The position numbers and the translations under genes are program-made. From positions 1 to 23,232 of the forward strand of contig CAKSIN010000032.1 in the NCBI GenBank assembly GCA_934463115.1: a DNA stretch of 23,232 nt, written 5' to 3'. Of this stretch, positions 22,055-23,232 are shown piece after piece; position 1 is the first letter of the stretch, and every line of letters starts with the position of its first letter. Source of the DNA: an uncultured Clostridia bacterium. GTDB lineage: Bacteria > Bacillota > Clostridia > UMGS1810. Below the pieces are notes generated by a model that made no database searches, was not told the origin of the DNA, and saw only the letters and a list, made by a program, of their open reading frames with translations.

Positions 22055-22669
22055 TTATCGACGCTCCTTTTTGATTATATCATCCGCCATTTTATATAAT
22101 TCGTCTTTAATTTCGCTCATTTTTTCATCGGCAAGAGCGCGAAATGTGCAATTTTCGTCTATCTCGCCGTAGCGCAGGATAAATCCGCCGTCGGCATCTG
22201 TTACATCGCCCGACACTGTGAGCCTGCCGCCGTTTTCTTTCGCCGCACGGTTTACATGCTCGTTGAAATCCGCCGGAAGACGGTTTATATCTTTTTTGCA
22301 AAGCACAATTTCGCCCTCCTCGCCGTGAGCATATTTTGAAATGAGCGAATATATTATGCCGAAATACTTTTCATTGTCGGCAGCGGCAAAACCGCTCAGC
22401 GCACGCGATATACATTCATCCGCCACCTCCGCCTTTGCGGCAAGCACACTGCGCTTGATGCTCGCCTCACATGCCGCCTCGGCACTTTGGAGCGCCGAAT
22501 CCGCTTTTTTTCGCGCAGCGTTTTTCATCGGCTCACACTCGGATTTCGCTTCCGATATTTTTTTTGATTTGATGCTTTCCGCCTCGCGGAGCGCATCCGA
22601 AACGATTTTCTCCGCTTCCTTTTTTGCATCACCCGTTATGGCAGAAATTATTCTTTCTAATCCGTTCAT
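22055..22669 (-). CDS. atpE: V-type ATP synthase subunit E
   Basis: The 204-aa product has the peripheral-stalk E layout: an N-terminal alanine- and charge-rich helix that forms a coiled coil (ITGDAKKEAEKIVSDALREA), then a globular C-terminal domain with GGFILRYGEIDENCTF before the final helix. AGGAGGTG is 5 bp before the ATG, the best ribosome site in the operon. It is the first V-ATPase gene here. In most clostridial operons subunits I and K precede E; here repeat copies occupy that place. Confidence 0.93.
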   Translation of the reverse strand: MNGLERIISAITGDAKKEAEKIVSDALREAESIKSKKISEAKSECEPMKNAARKKADSALQSAEAACEASIKRSVLAAKAEVADECISRALSGFAAADNEKYFGIIYSLISKYAHGEEGEIVLCKKDINRLPADFNEHVNRAAKENGGRLTVSGDVTDADGGFILRYGEIDENCTFRALADEKMSEIKDELYKMADDIIKKERR

Positions 22670-22738
22670 ATAACACCTCCTGTTTTTTAATATGTTTTTA
22701 ACTCACTCAATGATGAGCTTTTTCAGCCTCCCACCAAT

Positions 22739-23004
22739 CAGCTGAAAGTAAACTAACTTCCTCGCCGCCAAAAATTTTCGTTCCGACGAATGACCTTGAG
22801 GTCATGTGGATAACATATCCGACGAGAAAAAATATTTATAGTGCAAAATCGGCGGCACATGTAATCTTATTCCCTATTGTGACGACGATTTTAGCCGAAC
22901 CGCGGCGCGATAATTTCGCGCCCTTTCGGCGGCACGAAATAATTATTTTTTGAGTCGCGATGTGTCCCACATGTTCTCACAGTCGTGAGGCGGACGGTAA
23001 ATTT
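22739..23004 (+). repeat. Dispersed repeat, copy E (full)
   Basis: The core is 22772-23004 (233 bp). The left arm is AAATTTTCGTTCCGACGAAT to CATGTGG; the right arm begins CCACATG and ends GGTAAATTT. Where copies A and D have GTGCGG and GCAC, E has CATGTGG and CCACATG, so both arms changed together. The internal hairpin (22845-22859 with 22878-22892) has two mismatches, and GGCGCGA/TCGCGCC is conserved. It lies between vatE and the CTCCCTC repeat. Confidence 0.9.
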
Positions 23005-23010
23005 GTTGTA

Positions 23011-23103
23011 CTCCCTCAGTCAGCTAACGCTGACAGGTCTCATCTTCGATTCGGTCGGCGATAAACGCATGCCACCGGCATGCATCGCCCCTCATAGAGG
23101 GAG
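23011..23103. repeat. CTCCCTC/GAGGGAG compound palindrome
   Basis: CTCCCTC (23011-23017) pairs with GAGGGAG (23097-23103). Inside are a GTCAGC-TAAC-GCTGAC hairpin (23019-23034) and a two-part hairpin, GGCGAT/ATCGCC (23057-23062 with 23084-23089) enclosing GCATGCC-ACC-GGCATGC (23067-23083). A short T-run follows. This resembles dispersed palindromic repeats common in gut Clostridia. It is sandwiched between copies E and F of the other repeat. Confidence 0.8.
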
Positions 23104-23123
23104 CCTTTTATCCTCCCACCAAT

Positions 23124-23232
23124 CAGTTGAAAGTAAACTAACTTCTTTCCCACCAAAAATTCCCGTTCCGACGAATGACATTGAGGTCATGTGGTTGACA
23201 TATCCGACGAGAAAAAATATTTATAGTGCAAA
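23124..23232 (+). repeat. Dispersed repeat, copy F (cut by window edge)
   Basis: The shared left flank begins at CAG 23124 and the core at 23157. The visible 76 bp of core match copy E very closely (CATGTGG, then CATATCCGACGAG). It is in the same orientation as E. Confidence 0.88.

Overview
The window looks like chromosome from a spore-forming, gut-type Clostridia (Oscillospiraceae/Ruminococcaceae-like). The evidence is a SpoIIP sporulation hydrolase, a bacterial V-type ATPase operon, secreted leucine-rich-repeat (BspA-like) proteins with SLH wall anchors, strong AGGAGG ribosome sites, sigma-A promoters of TTGACA-N17-TATAAT type and moderate-to-low GC. The species cannot be named from sequence alone.

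Layout. 1-1103 (minus): remnants of a signalling locus, with a truncated receiver domain next to a chimeric 5TM-sensor/Ig-like/SLH protein that runs off the left edge. 1388-4970 (minus): a two-gene operon of secreted LRR_5 proteins, the first with SLH domains. It is divergent from a 575-aa tandem-HTH regulator (5160-6887). 6982-8844 (minus): a phage-replication-initiator-like protein followed by spoIIP. 8845-9638: gene-poor, with tandem repeats and possible decayed coding sequence. 9592-9753: tRNA-Glu(CTC) with its own promoter and terminator. 9763-10382: a ladder of hairpins bounded by GTGAAAT/ATTTCAC heptamers, then a four-helix-bundle protein gene. 10411-10969: a promoter, a candidate structured RNA, a terminator and a decayed small gene. 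11082-12826: a DeoR-type regulator divergent from a gutted gene and a HAD phosphatase of the phosphomannomutase type. 13109-16944: a patchwork of small accessory genes (lipoprotein, truncated C39-like protease domain, XRE regulator, SLOG protein, hicAB), each next to a copy of one dispersed repeat. 16923-22669 (minus): the V-ATPase operon E-C-F-A-B-D. 22739-23232: more repeat copies where the membrane subunits I and K would be expected.

The main theme is repeats. A ~234-bp element with ~38-bp imperfect terminal inverted repeats (plus ~33 bp of conserved left flank) is present in three full copies, one copy cut by the window edge, two right-half copies and one end remnant. Its right end repeatedly meets the 3' ends of minus-strand genes. 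In three of them (spoIIP, the lipoprotein gene, vatD) it encodes the last residues, an NS-x-S-x-S tail, and in two of these also the stop codon directly after it. The three other items most worth follow-up are the GTGAAAT hairpin ladder with its four-helix-bundle gene, the candidate structured RNA at 10445-10605, and the truncated C39 domain/lipoprotein pair.
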